Shown here piece after piece: positions 63,076 to 64,000 of a DNA stretch of 64,000 bases (position 1 is the first letter of the stretch; each line of letters begins with the position of its first letter). A model generated the notes under the pieces. It worked only from the letters and a program-made list of their open reading frames with translations. It was not told where the DNA came from and did not search any database. The DNA comes from Apostichopus japonicus (Eukaryota > Echinodermata > Holothuroidea > Aspidochirotida > Stichopodidae). The stretch covers positions 33,210,611 through 33,274,610 of the forward strand of contig NC_092576.1 in NCBI RefSeq assembly GCF_037975245.1, in the 5' to 3' direction. Both the position numbers and the translations under genes were made by a program.

Positions 63076-63099
63076 TACACAAAGTGGGCGAAATCCTTA

Positions 63100-63395
63100 T
63101 GAAAAATACGAGACAGAATACTGTCAAAATCAAGAGAATACTTAGCAGTGACTTGAAGAATCTCGCTGCAAACTTTGTTATGAACCATAGTCAGTCGCAA
63201 GCATTAGGATTCGCGCAAGAAATCGTCAGTGAAGGTGTATATGAAAAACGCAGTAAAAAAAAAAAAAAACACACGAGATAGTGTGCGGTTACCCGAAGGA
63301 GAGGTCACCGATGACACAGTGTCAAAATTATACCAGCGGTGTCTTGGTAGACTAGGAAAGTGCGTAAGTTTTGTAGGAGACATGTAACCGAAATA
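63100..63395 (+). repeat. DIRS-C terminal repeat
   Basis: Contains ATACTTAGCAGTGACTTGA, GGAGAGGTCACCGATG, AAATTATACCAGCGGTG and GTAGACTAGGAAAGTGCGTA, GTTTTGTAGGAGACATGTAA, matching 55930-56200. It marks the outer edge of the retrotransposon cluster. Confidence 0.8.
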
Positions 63396-64000
63396 ATGTG
63401 TACATTTTGAAAAGATCATTTACTCATTTAAATTAGTAATTCAATCCGTATGTATCTTTGTGTGCAATTACCAGTCCAAATATAAGAATAAATGGTATTC
63501 CTTGTTATTGAATTAATGTCAAAGATCAGATATTGAAAAGCATATCATCCATCCACATCAGCTTAAACTTTGATTCGTGTTGTTCCCAAAATTAAGATAT
63601 TACAAAGCAGGTTATGAAAGCAAAACCCAGCCCCATATTGTATCTCTCTTATATTGCATGTGTCATGAATGGGTGAAATTAACTTAAAACATAGAATTAA
63701 CCAAATTTAATTATTCAATTCATTAGTTCATCATGTTTCTGCTTCTTGAACATGTTCAGTTCCATCATGTTGTGCTCTGCATTGTATGTGCTTCAACATG
63801 TGTGACTTTGTTAGTGTTACTTCTTATAGGCAAACCAAAAGCAAGATATATATTTACATCAAGTTTTGACGTGTCGGATGACATATGATTATGTTAACCT
63901 CTTATAAGCGTGAATTTTTGGAATATTTGCACTGTTGTGCAACATGTTTGAATGCATTCAGTAATGCTTGCTGTGAAACTGAAACGACATGGAGCCAACA
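63396..64000. other. AT-rich host-like sequence, nothing recognised
   Basis: No gene, repeat unit or RNA signal supported in the last 600 bases. Confidence 0.5.

Larger units (their letters stand above)
58730..63395 (-). mobile_element. Degraded DIRS-like retrotransposon C
   Basis: A minus-strand remnant: terminal repeat 63.39-63.1 kb, duplicated 5' leader 63.07-62.06, gag 62.09-61.35, RT 60.48-59.9, RNase H linker 59.7-59.4 and, beyond an inserted LINE end, a linker piece at 58.87-58.73. Many frame breaks. No recombinase was found downstream on this strand. Confidence 0.75.

Overview
The window looks like invertebrate deuterostome DNA, most likely an echinoderm such as a sea cucumber. That is an inference from several things: AT-rich sequence with intron-split genes and GT-AG splice sites, a NACHT (NLR-type) gene joined to immunoglobulin exons, DIRS-like tyrosine-recombinase retrotransposons, and hAT-type miniature elements. 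No prokaryotic features are present.

Region 1 (about 2.8-23.6 kb, minus strand) holds the most important feature. Sixteen exons can be joined with matching splice phases into one reading frame of about 1345 codons. It encodes a signal peptide, four Ig-like domains, one transmembrane helix, a short juxtamembrane linker on two small exons (44 and 25 nt), a NACHT NTPase with intact Walker A and Walker B motifs, and two tandem copies of a 158-residue, four-exon C-terminal module. This predicts a plasma-membrane receptor with an extracellular Ig array and a cytoplasmic NLR-like engine. The two modules sit in a roughly 6 kb genomic tandem duplication whose copies share the same internal hAT-type insertion.

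Region 2 (about 24-44 kb) starts with a head-to-head Ig gene on the plus strand, of which only the 5' exons are clear. Next comes a decayed, intron-containing gene that resembles a SAMD3-like protein family of unknown role (30.7-35.7 kb), with a LINE fragment and minisatellites in its introns. After that lie a run of diverged repeats, a tRNA-like SINE head, a 106-bp tandem repeat, a 324-bp hAT-type MITE with perfect 16-bp ends, an Ig pseudo-exon whose core Trp codon is TGA, and dispersed segmental copies.

Region 3 (about 44.9-63.4 kb) is GC-richer and made of broken DIRS-like retrotransposons: one on the plus strand (A), two on the minus strand (B and C) and smaller pieces. Element B is cut inside its tyrosine-recombinase gene by a foldback element with 22-bp subterminal repeats and an 8-bp target duplication. 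The 3' part of the recombinase gene has then been flipped, apparently by recombination between the foldback arms. Element C carries an inserted LINE 3' end and a duplicated 5' region. None of these elements appears intact.

All exon joins are read from sequence only; no transcript was available. The 3' end of the receptor gene, the exact start of its NACHT exon and the downstream exons of the 24-kb Ig gene are the least certain points.
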